Positions 54,095-63,711 are shown, counted from the first letter of the stretch. The stretch is DNA of 64,000 nt from Aerococcaceae bacterium DSM 111020 (GCA_015863185.1 JACBXP010000002.1:62001-126000), one strand, 5' to 3'. The notes: generated from the sequence alone by a model not told the origin. Numbers and translations are program-made.

Positions 54095-55291
54095 ATGAGT
54101 AAGAAACAAATTACCTATTTATTGACCTTCCTCTTTGCGATGGGGGTCGCATTAGTAATTAATGTAGCGGTTTACTTTCTCGCTACCCGACAAGGAAATA
54201 ATGGCATCACCCTCCAACTCTTTGGAGGTGGGGATGATGGAGCCTTCTATTGGGAACAAATTCAAAAGATCTTGCGGGGTCTCCCTTGGATTCGCACGTC
54301 GATTTTCCCGCTCCTATCTTCTTATGTCATTCGTTTGACAGGTGTCAATGACGTCTTTATGATTCGCTTATTCAATCTGGTCGGTTATTTTGTCTTATTA
54401 TTATTTAGTACCAAGATTATCGAACTGCTCTTTCTTGAGGAGGAGACACATTTGAGCAATGCAGGCGCTCAGAGCTTGTATAATGCTAAGAGTCTCTTGT
54501 TGATTATCTTTACTATCTATTTAAGTTTACAAATGAATGTGCATATTTCGATCTTAAGGGATATTTGGATTTATGCTCTTTATGTGATCAGTCTGTATTA
54601 TATTTTGAAGATTAATATTAATCGCGACTGGATAGTCTTTAATGGTTTTATTCTCTTAGTGAGTTTATATTTATTAGGACAATTCCGGGGCTATATTTTG
54701 GTATCATTCCTCTTTGCGACCATGGTGGTGTATTTATACCGCACATTAAAGGCCAATGATCGCCTGTGGTTGTTCTTGGGAATTGTCGGGATTATCTTTA
54801 TTTTCTATTATACGTTCTTAATTGATTTCAAGGTACCGATTGTTGATAAATCCTTGCGTGATGGATTAGAATATCGCTTTAGTGCGATTGAATATATCGA
54901 GGCGGGGAGCCAAATGGATATTAACTTAATTACGTCGAATTTTATCCTTTTTATTTTCCGTTATATCCATAGTTATTTAGGAAACTTAATTGGACCCCTT
55001 CCATGGCATATCTCAGGCTTTAGTACATTGATTGTCTTCTTTGTTGAATCGATTCCGATGGTTGTCTTATTGTGGTATATCTATAAGCAACGTCGTTATA
55101 TGGATTATCAAGATGGCATTCTCTTTATTCATGCCTTAGTATGGAATGGATTTATCGCCTTCTCGAATGATAATGTGGGAACGGCGACGCGACTTCGTCC
55201 GATTTCTTGGATTTTATTTGTGATTATTTTTATCAATATTTTAATTAAAAAGAAAAGACACACGCGAGAAAGTGAGTTGAACCAAGCATGA
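54095..55291 (+). CDS. Polytopic membrane protein, probable polysaccharide polymerase (Wzy-like)
   Basis: This 398-residue protein has about nine or ten membrane segments. A loop with FGGGDDGAFYWEQ follows the first segment, and FRGYILVSFLF lies in the middle. Polymerases of the Wzy type are very divergent, so the assignment rests on topology and the lack of any other polymerase in the visible part of the locus. A role as a membrane glycosyltransferase is an alternative. AAAGGAG precedes the ATG; the next gene overlaps by 4 bp. Confidence 0.5.
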   Translation: MSKKQITYLLTFLFAMGVALVINVAVYFLATRQGNNGITLQLFGGGDDGAFYWEQIQKILRGLPWIRTSIFPLLSSYVIRLTGVNDVFMIRLFNLVGYFVLLLFSTKIIELLFLEEETHLSNAGAQSLYNAKSLLLIIFTIYLSLQMNVHISILRDIWIYALYVISLYYILKININRDWIVFNGFILLVSLYLLGQFRGYILVSFLFATMVVYLYRTLKANDRLWLFLGIVGIIFIFYYTFLIDFKVPIVDKSLRDGLEYRFSAIEYIEAGSQMDINLITSNFILFIFRYIHSYLGNLIGPLPWHISGFSTLIVFFVESIPMVVLLWYIYKQRRYMDYQDGILFIHALVWNGFIAFSNDNVGTATRLRPISWILFVIIFINILIKKKRHTRESELNQA

Positions 55292-56445
55292 AAAAGATCT
55301 GTGCGATCACAACCATCTCGAAGACGGTTGAATCCTTCGCGGTCGATTATTATACCTACATGGCAGAAGTGGATGACTATGATGTCACGATTGTCTCGGA
55401 TTATGATGACGGCTTCCAAGCTCGTTTAGCGGAGGACATTCGTTTCCATCCGATTGGGATGGACCGGGGTGTCAGCTTTAAAGGAATCCGCACAATCTTT
55501 GAAATGTATCGCTTCTTTAAAGAAGAAGATTTTGACTTAGTACAATATTCAACGCCTAATGCGTCGCTCTATGCATCGTTTGCCTCTTTCTTAGCTGGGG
55601 TGCCGGTGAGGCTTTACTGTCAATGGGGGATTTATTATGTCTCTCACAAAGGCATCGCCCGCTTTATCTTTAAGACGATTGAGAAAATTGTCTGCCGGCT
55701 CTCGACGCATATTCAGCCGGATAGTTATGGCAATCTCCACTTCAGTCGTCAAGAAGGACTCTATGGTGAAGAAAAGAGTTCGGTTGTCTGGAATGGGAGT
55801 GCTAGCGGGGTTGATTTAGAAAAGTTTGATATTGAACGCAAGGACGAATGGCGCCAACAGATTCGCCAACAATATGCTATTCCCGAAGAGGCCTTCTTCA
55901 TCGGTTTCATTGGCCGAATTACGAAGGACAAAGGGGTTTATGAATTATTAACGATGTTGAAAGCACTCGTCCCGAAATATCCGAATTTGTATGTGATGAT
56001 TGCGGGGGACTTTGAAGACCCGAATCTGGAACAATATCCCGCCTATCAATGGTCACTCGAACAAGACCGAATTATTTATCCGGGACGGATTAGTGGCGTC
56101 GAGCGGTATTATGCGGCGATGGATCTCTTCGTCTTGCCAAGTTACCGTGAAGGCTTTGGGACAGTGATTATTGAAGCCGAAGCGATGGGCGTTCCGGTCG
56201 TGGTCACGGATATTCCGGGACCGACAGAAGCGATGTTGCCGGGTGAATCCGGACTCGTTGTGGCGAAGGAGAGTAGTCAAGCATTGATTGACGCGGTGGA
56301 ATGGATGATTCAACATCCCCAAGAAGCGGAAGCGATGGGCCGTAAAGGTCGCGACTATGCTGCCACGCACTTCGATAAGAAAATACTTAATCAAAAAGTT
56401 CACCATAATCGCAATCAATTAATTGAACAGGCCGGGCGTGCGTAA
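55288..56445 (+). CDS. Glycosyltransferase family 4 (GT-B)
   Basis: This 385-residue GT-B protein shows the C-terminal donor domain starting FIGFIGRITKDKGVYELL (about 203-220) and the catalytic E-x7-E region YREGFGTVIIEAEAMGVPVV (about 285-304), which is typical of GT4 retaining enzymes. It probably adds one sugar to the capsule repeat unit at the inner membrane surface. Donor and acceptor are unknown. Its ATG overlaps the previous gene by 4 bp. Confidence 0.88.
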   Translation: MKKICAITTISKTVESFAVDYYTYMAEVDDYDVTIVSDYDDGFQARLAEDIRFHPIGMDRGVSFKGIRTIFEMYRFFKEEDFDLVQYSTPNASLYASFASFLAGVPVRLYCQWGIYYVSHKGIARFIFKTIEKIVCRLSTHIQPDSYGNLHFSRQEGLYGEEKSSVVWNGSASGVDLEKFDIERKDEWRQQIRQQYAIPEEAFFIGFIGRITKDKGVYELLTMLKALVPKYPNLYVMIAGDFEDPNLEQYPAYQWSLEQDRIIYPGRISGVERYYAAMDLFVLPSYREGFGTVIIEAEAMGVPVVVTDIPGPTEAMLPGESGLVVAKESSQALIDAVEWMIQHPQEAEAMGRKGRDYAATHFDKKILNQKVHHNRNQLIEQAGRA

Positions 56446-56497
56446 CGAATGAACACCAACCCGACGCCGATTTCGATTGAAGAAAGCAGAGGTTATT

Positions 56498-57361
56498 ATG
56501 AATATTTTAATTACAGGCGCCGGTAGTTATGTTGGCACCAATGTGCGCCGGGTGCTTGAAGAAGCTGGGCACACGGTAGAAGAAATGGATGTGCGCGGGA
56601 ATGTCTATGAGACAGCGGATTTCTCGCCTTATGATGCGATTTTCCATGTGGCAGCGATTGTCCATACAAAGGACAAAGCTATCACCGCGGAAGATTATGA
56701 TCAAGTGAATGCACAGCTTCCTTACCGGATTGCCGAGCGTGCTAAAGAACAAGGTGTTGGACATTTTATCTTTATGAGTACGATGGGCGTTTACGGCGAA
56801 GGGAAGAAATTACCCCATGGGAATGTGATTACCCTTGATACGCCGCTTGCCCCAGAGAATGACTATGGTAGAAGTAAGCTGAGAGCTGAACAATTACTGC
56901 AAGAATTAGAAGACGCGTCATTCACCTTGTCCATTATTCGACCACCGAGCATTTACGGCTTGAATTGCCCGGGGAATTATATTGATACCTTCGTAAAATT
57001 AGCCGACAAGATGCCCGTATTTCCGAATATTTACCAAGAAAGCAAACAAGGTTTTCTCTATATTGATAATTTAGCCCATTTAATCTTAATGATGATTGAA
57101 CAACGTGCGGGGGGCGTGTATCTGCCTCAAGATGATCAAGTCGTCAGCACGGTCGAATTATTAACCTTGATTGCTTATTACCGCGATAAATCATTACGAC
57201 TCACTCGCATGGCGAATCCTTTTATTAAGATCTTACGCGAAAATCATTTGCTCGTCAAACTCTTTGGCGGGATATCTTATGATGAGTCTTTGGTTTATTT
57301 TGATAATCAGTACCGAAAGAAATCACTCAAAGATGCCTTTGAATTCGTCCGCGTAATGTGA
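56498..57361 (+). CDS. NAD-dependent sugar epimerase/dehydratase (copy 2)
   Basis: This 287-residue extended SDR protein begins with ILITGAGSYVGTNV, a good GxxGxxG site. FMSTMGVYGE lies near 94, the active pair is YGRSK (about 126-130), and the C terminus holds NPFIKILREN and VKLFGG. It is clearly related to the protein at 49781-50638 and is the canonical-looking member of the pair. The substrate is not evident. The frame can be extended to 56477, but AGAGGT fits ATG 56498. Confidence 0.8.
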   Translation: MNILITGAGSYVGTNVRRVLEEAGHTVEEMDVRGNVYETADFSPYDAIFHVAAIVHTKDKAITAEDYDQVNAQLPYRIAERAKEQGVGHFIFMSTMGVYGEGKKLPHGNVITLDTPLAPENDYGRSKLRAEQLLQELEDASFTLSIIRPPSIYGLNCPGNYIDTFVKLADKMPVFPNIYQESKQGFLYIDNLAHLILMMIEQRAGGVYLPQDDQVVSTVELLTLIAYYRDKSLRLTRMANPFIKILRENHLLVKLFGGISYDESLVYFDNQYRKKSLKDAFEFVRVM

Positions 57362-57398
57362 CGAAAGATAGGCATCTTATTCACACGAAAGGAACCAA

Positions 57399-58967
57399 AT
57401 GAAAACATTCATATTAAGTATTGTAATGATTCTAACAGCATTTCAATTGCCATTTCTAGATTTCTTTAAAAAGGAAGAAGATTTAGTGTATCCTACCCAT
57501 GAAGATGCCTATGTTGAACCCCGTGACGAAGCGGTCGAATCACTCGACATTCCCGCATTGGAAAGTTCCCGGACACGGGAAGTGAATCTGGTCGATGACC
57601 TGCATGCCACACCGAATGATACCGTGGATGACTCTCCAGCGTTCGAAGAGGCTTTACGCATGGCTGCGACCGAACCGATTAAATTAGTGATTCCGACAGG
57701 GGAATATTATTTAGATGCCAAATATGTGATTGAAGGACGCGAACTGAAGGGCCTTCATATTGAAGGGGATGACGCGGTGTTAAAGCCACTCCATCCACAA
57801 ATCGCGCCGATGAATGAACATTTCGTCTTAGCACTGCGCATGGCAGAAGACAATGTTGGCGTGAAGATTGAAGGGGTGACCGTTGACGGTTCCCGTAATC
57901 CTCAAGACTTGTATTTTACGATGCAAACACCAGAAGATGTCTACGATACGCCATTGCAACGTGGTTTCTATATTGACGGCGCCAAAGATATCGTCGTTAC
58001 CGATACAGCCTTCAAACATATGTATGGTGGCTACACCCTTTCTATTCATGACTATGAAAATGTCGACTTGCAACACATCCAAATAGATGATGTGGGCGGG
58101 GATGATATTACCGATAGTTTCGGGATGGCCTTCTATTTTGGTGGGCATGATACCGATGCGGTTATTAATATTGATGATGTGATTGCCAATGGGAAAGTCT
58201 CGCCACGTGATCCGAGTTACACCGCTTGGATTGGAGTGGTTCTAGAAAATGGAACGATCCAAGATAAAAATGTTGATAATTGGTTGGTCGACCAGAACAC
58301 GACCGTCAATGTCACCAATTCCACCTTCCTCGACTATGAAACAACCTTCCATGTGGAGAGTATGGCCGGGAATGTCTATTGGAATACCGATAATGTCAAG
58401 ACACGCGCGAAAGATTATTTTATCGCTGCGGGAGTGAATGGTGAATTGAAAGAACGGACGTATAATTTAGATATGGAAATGACACCCTATGGTAGAAATG
58501 GTATCATCCATGGGTTATATTATACTGAGAAGGAACGCGATGATAATATTACCGGATTCAACCGCTTTGATATGTATCAGTCGACGATCAAGTATTTAAC
58601 CGATGGTGACAAATATGTGCCAATCGGATCCAGTTATGGCGACTCGGTGGCCGCCACTTATCACAATGTCTTATTCAATCAATTGCCAAGCAAATTAGTG
58701 ACGAATGCGACAGGAATTTTCAAGGATTCGGTAATTATTATCAAGCAAGACAGTCTCGAGACACCCGATAGCTTACTACAAGGACCTTTTAGTGAGCCGA
58801 GCAATCAAACCGTGAAAATGGAGAACACGACAGTGATTCGTGAACCGGAAACTGCGATGCCACCTCCATTAGCTGAGAAACCAAAATGGTATGTGCCAAG
58901 TGGCTATCAAGCACCAGAAATGGCGGAACCAATCGCGCCTGCTGAACTTCATTCAGCCAATGAATAA
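57399..58967 (+). CDS. Secreted right-handed beta-helix protein (pectate-lyase-like)
   Basis: This 522-residue protein has a hydrophobic N terminus (about 1-20) that may be a signal peptide or anchor. After an acidic linker comes the motif DDLHATPNDTVDDSPAFEEAL (about 67-87), the usual entry of pectate-lyase-superfamily beta helices, followed by PTGEYYL and repeated short beta-strand turns to about residue 450; the C terminus is proline-rich. Such proteins bind or cleave polysaccharides. Within a capsule operon it might trim, depolymerise or modify the polymer, or act as a surface scaffold; catalytic residues cannot be assigned by eye. Confidence 0.72.
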   Translation: MKTFILSIVMILTAFQLPFLDFFKKEEDLVYPTHEDAYVEPRDEAVESLDIPALESSRTREVNLVDDLHATPNDTVDDSPAFEEALRMAATEPIKLVIPTGEYYLDAKYVIEGRELKGLHIEGDDAVLKPLHPQIAPMNEHFVLALRMAEDNVGVKIEGVTVDGSRNPQDLYFTMQTPEDVYDTPLQRGFYIDGAKDIVVTDTAFKHMYGGYTLSIHDYENVDLQHIQIDDVGGDDITDSFGMAFYFGGHDTDAVINIDDVIANGKVSPRDPSYTAWIGVVLENGTIQDKNVDNWLVDQNTTVNVTNSTFLDYETTFHVESMAGNVYWNTDNVKTRAKDYFIAAGVNGELKERTYNLDMEMTPYGRNGIIHGLYYTEKERDDNITGFNRFDMYQSTIKYLTDGDKYVPIGSSYGDSVAATYHNVLFNQLPSKLVTNATGIFKDSVIIIKQDSLETPDSLLQGPFSEPSNQTVKMENTTVIREPETAMPPPLAEKPKWYVPSGYQAPEMAEPIAPAELHSANE

Positions 58968-59010
58968 CTCTCAGCCCAAGTGCTGAAGAAATAAAAAGAG
59001 GATGGTAATG

Positions 59011-59943
59011 ATGACAATAAGCATCTTATTCGTGCGTAGTAATCAGGCTTATTTGCCAGAAATCGAAGCGTATGTGACCTATTTTAATAAGCTGCCCCAA
59101 TATCGGGCGGTCGATTCGCAGACGTTAACAGAGGAAACAATCGATTATGCGGATTATGATGTGATATGGGAATTCAAAGGATTTGGTGGGGTGAAACGCA
59201 AAGACTTAGCTCCCCATCAAATGTTGATTCATGAATATTTATCACTTTCCACCGGTCAGATGCCACGCATCAAAGACCGTTTGAAGAAGATGATGAATCC
59301 CAAGCCAGATTTACGCATCTTCCTGAATACGTATATCCAGGAACAGATGCACTTTACCGACGGCATTCCTTATCATTACCGTGATATGGGCGTCAGTGAA
59401 GGCTTTCTGAACCAATCCCTCGCTCCTCAACGTTCGGGCTATGTGTATGTTGGGGTGGTCTCCGATGAACGGCAGATTACAACCTTGTTAGAATATTTTA
59501 AAGATTATCCGGATGAAGATTTGTATTTGATTGGCGATGCGGATGAAGCGATTCAGACGCGTTATCAAGACTTCTCGCATCTGCATTTTCTCGGCCGACA
59601 ACCGTATCAAGAGATTCCGAAGTTATTGAGCCAATATCAATACGGTATTAATTTCATTCCCGATGAATTTCCTTTCAACAAACAAACCTCAACGAAATTA
59701 TTGGAATACGTGGCTTTAGGATTAGATATCTTAAGTACGGATTATGAATGGGTGCGGGACTTTGAAGCAGCACAGGGTGCTAATTTCTATTACTTTGATG
59801 ATCAAGCACCCGCGATTGACTTTGACGCCGTCAAAACGCATTCTTTCCGGGGGATTGACGAACCGAGCGCGTTAGCTTGGGATAAAATCATCGCTGAATC
59901 CGGTATTGTCGAAGCGATTGATGCCTTCATGCAGGCTAGATAG
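59011..59943 (+). CDS. Putative glycosyltransferase (GT-B fold)
   Basis: This protein of about 310 residues has an N-terminal SILFVRSNQAYLPEI segment, a middle with YVYVGVVSDERQI (about 146-158) that resembles the start of a GT-B donor domain, LHFLGRQPYQEIPKLL (about 191-206) and the donor-site-like STKLLEYVALGLDIL (about 227-241). This pattern is seen in glycosyltransferases of the GT4/GT1 group, although overall similarity is faint. Three close ATGs (59002, 59008, 59011) exist; AGAGGA is best spaced from 59011. It probably adds a sugar to the repeat unit. Confidence 0.6.
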   Translation: MTISILFVRSNQAYLPEIEAYVTYFNKLPQYRAVDSQTLTEETIDYADYDVIWEFKGFGGVKRKDLAPHQMLIHEYLSLSTGQMPRIKDRLKKMMNPKPDLRIFLNTYIQEQMHFTDGIPYHYRDMGVSEGFLNQSLAPQRSGYVYVGVVSDERQITTLLEYFKDYPDEDLYLIGDADEAIQTRYQDFSHLHFLGRQPYQEIPKLLSQYQYGINFIPDEFPFNKQTSTKLLEYVALGLDILSTDYEWVRDFEAAQGANFYYFDDQAPAIDFDAVKTHSFRGIDEPSALAWDKIIAESGIVEAIDAFMQAR

Positions 59944-59953
59944 TAGGTAGAAT

Positions 59954-61471
59954 ATGAAAACAACATTGTTAGTTATATTGCTGACGATTATTGCTAAATT
60001 ATTTGGCTTTGCTAGAAATATCGTCCTCTCCTATTTCTTTGGCGCATCGGTGGTCAGTGATGCGTATTTGGTTGCACTTTCTATTCCAGAAGTGCTGTAT
60101 GACTTTGTCATTATCGGTATCTCGACGAGTTTTATTCCGATATTTAGTCAAGTGCGTAAGAAAGAGGGCGAACAAGCCTCCTTACAATACACCAATAATG
60201 TGATCAATCACATCTTTGTGTTTACAGGATTCTTGTTCTTGTTCGGCTTTATCTTCTCAGAAGAACTCGTTAAGTTATTCGCTTCCGGATTCTACGGGCA
60301 ACGGTTGAGCTTTACGATTGAATTGACGCGCTTAGTGCTATTCAGTATGTTTTTCACCTCGATGGTGACAATTTTCAATAGTTATCTGCAACAACAACGG
60401 AACTTTATTATTCCGGCATTGGTCGGGATTCCGTTGAACCTGACGATTATCATCGGAATTATCGTGGCTTATTACACGAATCCAGTGGTGCTAGGAATTT
60501 CTTATAGTGTGGCGACATTGAGTCAATTATTCTTTATCGTCCCGGCTGCGAGGAAAAATGGTTTCCGCTATCAGCGTGTCTTTGATAGTAAGAATCCTTA
60601 TTTATACAAACTCATCCAAATTGCTCTACCGGTGATGATTGGGACGTCGGTCAATCAAATTAATGTGCTGGTCAATCGGACGATTTCGTCACAATTGGCC
60701 GTCGGATCGATTTCAGCCTTGAATTATTCTTATCAATTGGTATTCTTTGTGCAAGGGGTCTTCGCTTTATCGATATCCAATGTTATCTTCCCGATTATTT
60801 CCGATTATGCGGTTGAAAAACGGTTCACAGAATTCAAAGGCATTATCAATAAATCAGTCAGCTTGATTTATTTGATTATCTTCCCGATGACGGTCGGAGC
60901 GATTATCTTCCCGGAACAGATTATTGATTTACTCTTTGGACGGGGGAACTTCGATGAGACCGCGATTCAATTGACCGCGATGTCCTTAATTGGTTATGCG
61001 GTGGGGATGATTGCGAATGCTTTCCGTGAAGTCTTATCGCGAAGTTTCTATGCGTTGGGCGATTCGAAGACACCGATGCGGAATGCGATGTTCGGAGTAG
61101 TCATTAATGTGATCCTAGCCATAGTGTTATCTAAACCATTAGGAGTCATGGGACTGTCGCTAGCATCCAGTATTGCCGCTACGGTCACTTCATTCTTACT
61201 ATTGGTTCAAATCCGTCACAAAGTTGGACGTTTGAATTTATCGTCCTTCTTCAAGACCGTTGTCAAGTCAACCATTGCGGGTATCGTGATGGGGGTTGTC
61301 TGCCTTTGGAGTTATGACTTCTTCCTTGCACGGACCGTGCCATTTATTTCATTGGTGCTGGCGGTTATCGTGGGGGCGGTGACATATTTTATTTTATTAA
61401 TTGTATTGAGAGAATCAGAAGTCAGCTATTTTATTAACAAAGCAAAAGACTTAGTATTGAGAAGGGAGTAA
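59954..61471 (+). CDS. MurJ/MviN-family lipid flippase
   Basis: This 505-residue protein has about 14 membrane segments. KLFGFARNIVLSYFFGAS at the N terminus, the central PVMIGTSVNQINVLVNRTI (about 223-241) and LLFGRGNFDE (about 328-337) are signatures of the MurJ/MviN branch of the MOP superfamily. Members move lipid-linked precursors across the membrane. Located in a capsule operon and with no other flippase visible, it likely exports the undecaprenyl-linked capsule repeat unit in place of a classical Wzx. Whether it can also move lipid II is unknown. Confidence 0.85.
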   Translation: MKTTLLVILLTIIAKLFGFARNIVLSYFFGASVVSDAYLVALSIPEVLYDFVIIGISTSFIPIFSQVRKKEGEQASLQYTNNVINHIFVFTGFLFLFGFIFSEELVKLFASGFYGQRLSFTIELTRLVLFSMFFTSMVTIFNSYLQQQRNFIIPALVGIPLNLTIIIGIIVAYYTNPVVLGISYSVATLSQLFFIVPAARKNGFRYQRVFDSKNPYLYKLIQIALPVMIGTSVNQINVLVNRTISSQLAVGSISALNYSYQLVFFVQGVFALSISNVIFPIISDYAVEKRFTEFKGIINKSVSLIYLIIFPMTVGAIIFPEQIIDLLFGRGNFDETAIQLTAMSLIGYAVGMIANAFREVLSRSFYALGDSKTPMRNAMFGVVINVILAIVLSKPLGVMGLSLASSIAATVTSFLLLVQIRHKVGRLNLSSFFKTVVKSTIAGIVMGVVCLWSYDFFLARTVPFISLVLAVIVGAVTYFILLIVLRESEVSYFINKAKDLVLRRE

Positions 61472-61474
61472 GCT

Positions 61475-62428
61475 ATGCGACTATCCGTCATTATACCAGT
61501 CTATAATGCCGCCGACTCACTCAAGCGAACCATTGACAGTGTCTTGAACCAGTCATTTAATGATTATGAGATTCTTCTCGTTAATGATGGGTCTAAGGAT
61601 CATTCGGCGGAGGTTGTTGACGATTATGCAGCCTCTGACGAACGAATTAAGGCGTTTCATCAGGAAAATAAAGGAACGTCCGGTGCTCGTAATACGGGCG
61701 TCCGTCATGCCCAAGGAGAATTCTTACTCTTCTTAGACAGTGATGATGAGATTCTGCCGGATTTGTTGGCAGATTTCGAAGCAGTGGTCAGTCAAGAGAC
61801 CGTGGATTTATTTATCTTTCCGCTCCTCTATGAGGATTATTCACTGGCGAGTCAAGGTAAAGAGCGCCTGACACAAGATAAGGAATGGGTCTTGGATCTG
61901 TTATACCAACGACCGGACATGAGTTTCTTTTCTTGTAACAAGATTTATCGGCGAACTTTGTTTGAACATTTTGACTTTCCGGAAGGGATTATCTATGAAG
62001 ACAATGTAACGACATTGAAGAGTATTCATCAGGCCGAGACAATCTATGTCCGTGATAAGCCGGGATATATTTATCATCAGACGGTTTCCAGTGCGATCCG
62101 GAATGTCTTCAAACCCGCTGAAATGGACAATATTACCGAACGTCTACGCATGTTGAAATTAATCGAAGCGCATTATCCCGCGCTTTATGAACGCATGATT
62201 TCTCACTTGCATACTGGGATGACCAGTACGATGAGTAAAATTGCCGGTATTGAAGATGCGACGGAAAGAAAGTATTATGCCCAAGACGTCTTGGACTATG
62301 TGGCACCTTATGATCAAGCTTTCCGTGAGAATCCTTATATCTCGAAGCAACAACGGGCCAAATACCGTTTATTCAAGCTCAGTCCCACATTGTATGCGAA
62401 GATTTATCAATGGACCAAAGGCAAATAA
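61475..62428 (+). CDS. Glycosyltransferase family 2
   Basis: This 317-residue GT-A enzyme shows LSVIIPVYNAADSLKRTIDS at the N terminus, DYEILLVNDGSKDHS near 30 and the metal-binding FLDSDDEI near 88. It inverts the donor linkage and probably adds a sugar to the capsule unit. It is the last gene of this transcription unit and is followed by a terminator. GGGAG precedes the ATG, 3 bp after the flippase gene. Confidence 0.9.
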   Translation: MRLSVIIPVYNAADSLKRTIDSVLNQSFNDYEILLVNDGSKDHSAEVVDDYAASDERIKAFHQENKGTSGARNTGVRHAQGEFLLFLDSDDEILPDLLADFEAVVSQETVDLFIFPLLYEDYSLASQGKERLTQDKEWVLDLLYQRPDMSFFSCNKIYRRTLFEHFDFPEGIIYEDNVTTLKSIHQAETIYVRDKPGYIYHQTVSSAIRNVFKPAEMDNITERLRMLKLIEAHYPALYERMISHLHTGMTSTMSKIAGIEDATERKYYAQDVLDYVAPYDQAFRENPYISKQQRAKYRLFKLSPTLYAKIYQWTKGK

Positions 62429-62440
62429 ACGAGACAATCA

Positions 62441-62466
62441 AAGCGCTCAGGGAGTGCTTTTTTTGT
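62441..62466 (+). terminator. Rho-independent terminator after the GT2 gene
   Basis: AAGCGCT / AGTGCTT with a short loop and a T7 run, 12 bases after the stop. It divides the capsule locus into two transcription units. Confidence 0.8.
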
Positions 62467-62512
62467 GTTTTAAAAGAATTTGGACATTCTTTCGCTAATT
62501 ATAGCAATTCCA

Positions 62513-62521
62513 TGTTATAAT
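62513..62521 (+). promoter_or_regulatory. Extended -10 promoter for the aminotransferase unit
   Basis: TGTTATAAT is a perfect extended -10 (TATAAT at 62516-62521), 77 bases before the aminotransferase start; the -35 position is weak. Confidence 0.7.
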
Positions 62522-62598
62522 AATGAAGATTATAAAATTGAAATATTAGTGACATATTGTTCACTTACTTGTTATATACGGAATGAAGGAGAACATTG

Positions 62599-63711
62599 AT
62601 GGAGGAAATTTTATTAGCGTCGCCCCATATGAGCGATGAAGGCTATGAATTAGAATATATACATGATGCGTTCCAAAAGAATTGGATTGCGCCTTTAGGC
62701 GAGAATGTCAATGAATTCGAGAATGAAATGAGTGCCATTACCGGCATCCCGCATATAGCTGCTTTGGTTTCCGGAACGGCAGCGATTCATCTCGCATTGA
62801 AACTAGCAGGTGTCCAACCGGGAGATCATGTCTTATGTCAGTCCTTAACCTTTTCAGCATCGGCCAATCCGATAATCTATGAACAAGGTATTCCCGTGTT
62901 CATTGATTCGGAGCCTGGAAGTTGGAATCTGGATCCCGTCTTAGTGGAAGAGGCCATCGTTAAATACAAGCCCAAGGCTTTGATTGCGGTACATTTATAT
63001 GGCCTATCAGCCCGTATTGATGAATTGAAAGCCTTATGTGACCAATACGGTGTGGCTTTAATTGAAGATGCGGCCGAAAGTTTAGGGACCATTTATCAAG
63101 GACAATGGACTGGGTCTTACGGGCATTATGGTATTTTCTCTTTCAATGGGAATAAGATTATTACCACTTCTGGAGGAGGCATGTTGGCGGCGAAAACAGA
63201 GGCGGACAAGCAGCGCGCCATTCATTTCGCAACGCAATCCCGTGAACCAGAAATTTATTATCAACATGTCGATGTCGGCTATAATTACCGGATGTCGAAT
63301 ATTGTCGCTGGAATTGGTCGGGGGCAATTGAAAGTCTTAGAACAGCGCGTCCAACAAAAGCGCCATCTCTTTGACCGCTATGTCGAAGGACTCGGAGATA
63401 TTCCGGAATTGTCTTTCATTTATGAACGAGAGGATGAGCGGGCGAATTATTGGTTGAGTGCGATGTTGATTGATTCCGATACGATTACACCTAAGCAGGT
63501 CTATGAGGCATTGAAGGAACAAGGCATTGAGACGCGACCGATTTGGAAGCCACTCCATCTGCAACCCGTGTTCGAATCGTATCCTTATGTGGGTGGTGAC
63601 ATTGCGGAGACTTATTTCAATACCGGCCTTTGCTTGCCAAGTGATACCAAGATGACAGAAGAACAGATTGACCGTGTGATTCAAGCGATTCGCGCTGTCT
63701 TTGAAGCATAG
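62599..63711 (+). CDS. DegT/DnrJ/EryC1-family sugar aminotransferase
   Basis: This 370-residue PLP enzyme has WIAPLGENVNEFE near 32, SGTAAIHLALKLAG near 58, EDAAESLG near 155 and the PLP lysine in FNGNKIITTSGGGM (about 182-195). The family adds amino groups to nucleotide-linked keto sugars. The next gene begins an initiating phosphoglycosyltransferase, and this pairing is found in pathways for di-N-acetyl-bacillosamine-like sugars (PglE-PglC), which suggests an amino sugar as the first unit of the polymer. AAGGAG favours ATG 62599 over the in-frame TTG 62596. Confidence 0.9.
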   Translation: MEEILLASPHMSDEGYELEYIHDAFQKNWIAPLGENVNEFENEMSAITGIPHIAALVSGTAAIHLALKLAGVQPGDHVLCQSLTFSASANPIIYEQGIPVFIDSEPGSWNLDPVLVEEAIVKYKPKALIAVHLYGLSARIDELKALCDQYGVALIEDAAESLGTIYQGQWTGSYGHYGIFSFNGNKIITTSGGGMLAAKTEADKQRAIHFATQSREPEIYYQHVDVGYNYRMSNIVAGIGRGQLKVLEQRVQQKRHLFDRYVEGLGDIPELSFIYEREDERANYWLSAMLIDSDTITPKQVYEALKEQGIETRPIWKPLHLQPVFESYPYVGGDIAETYFNTGLCLPSDTKMTEEQIDRVIQAIRAVFEA

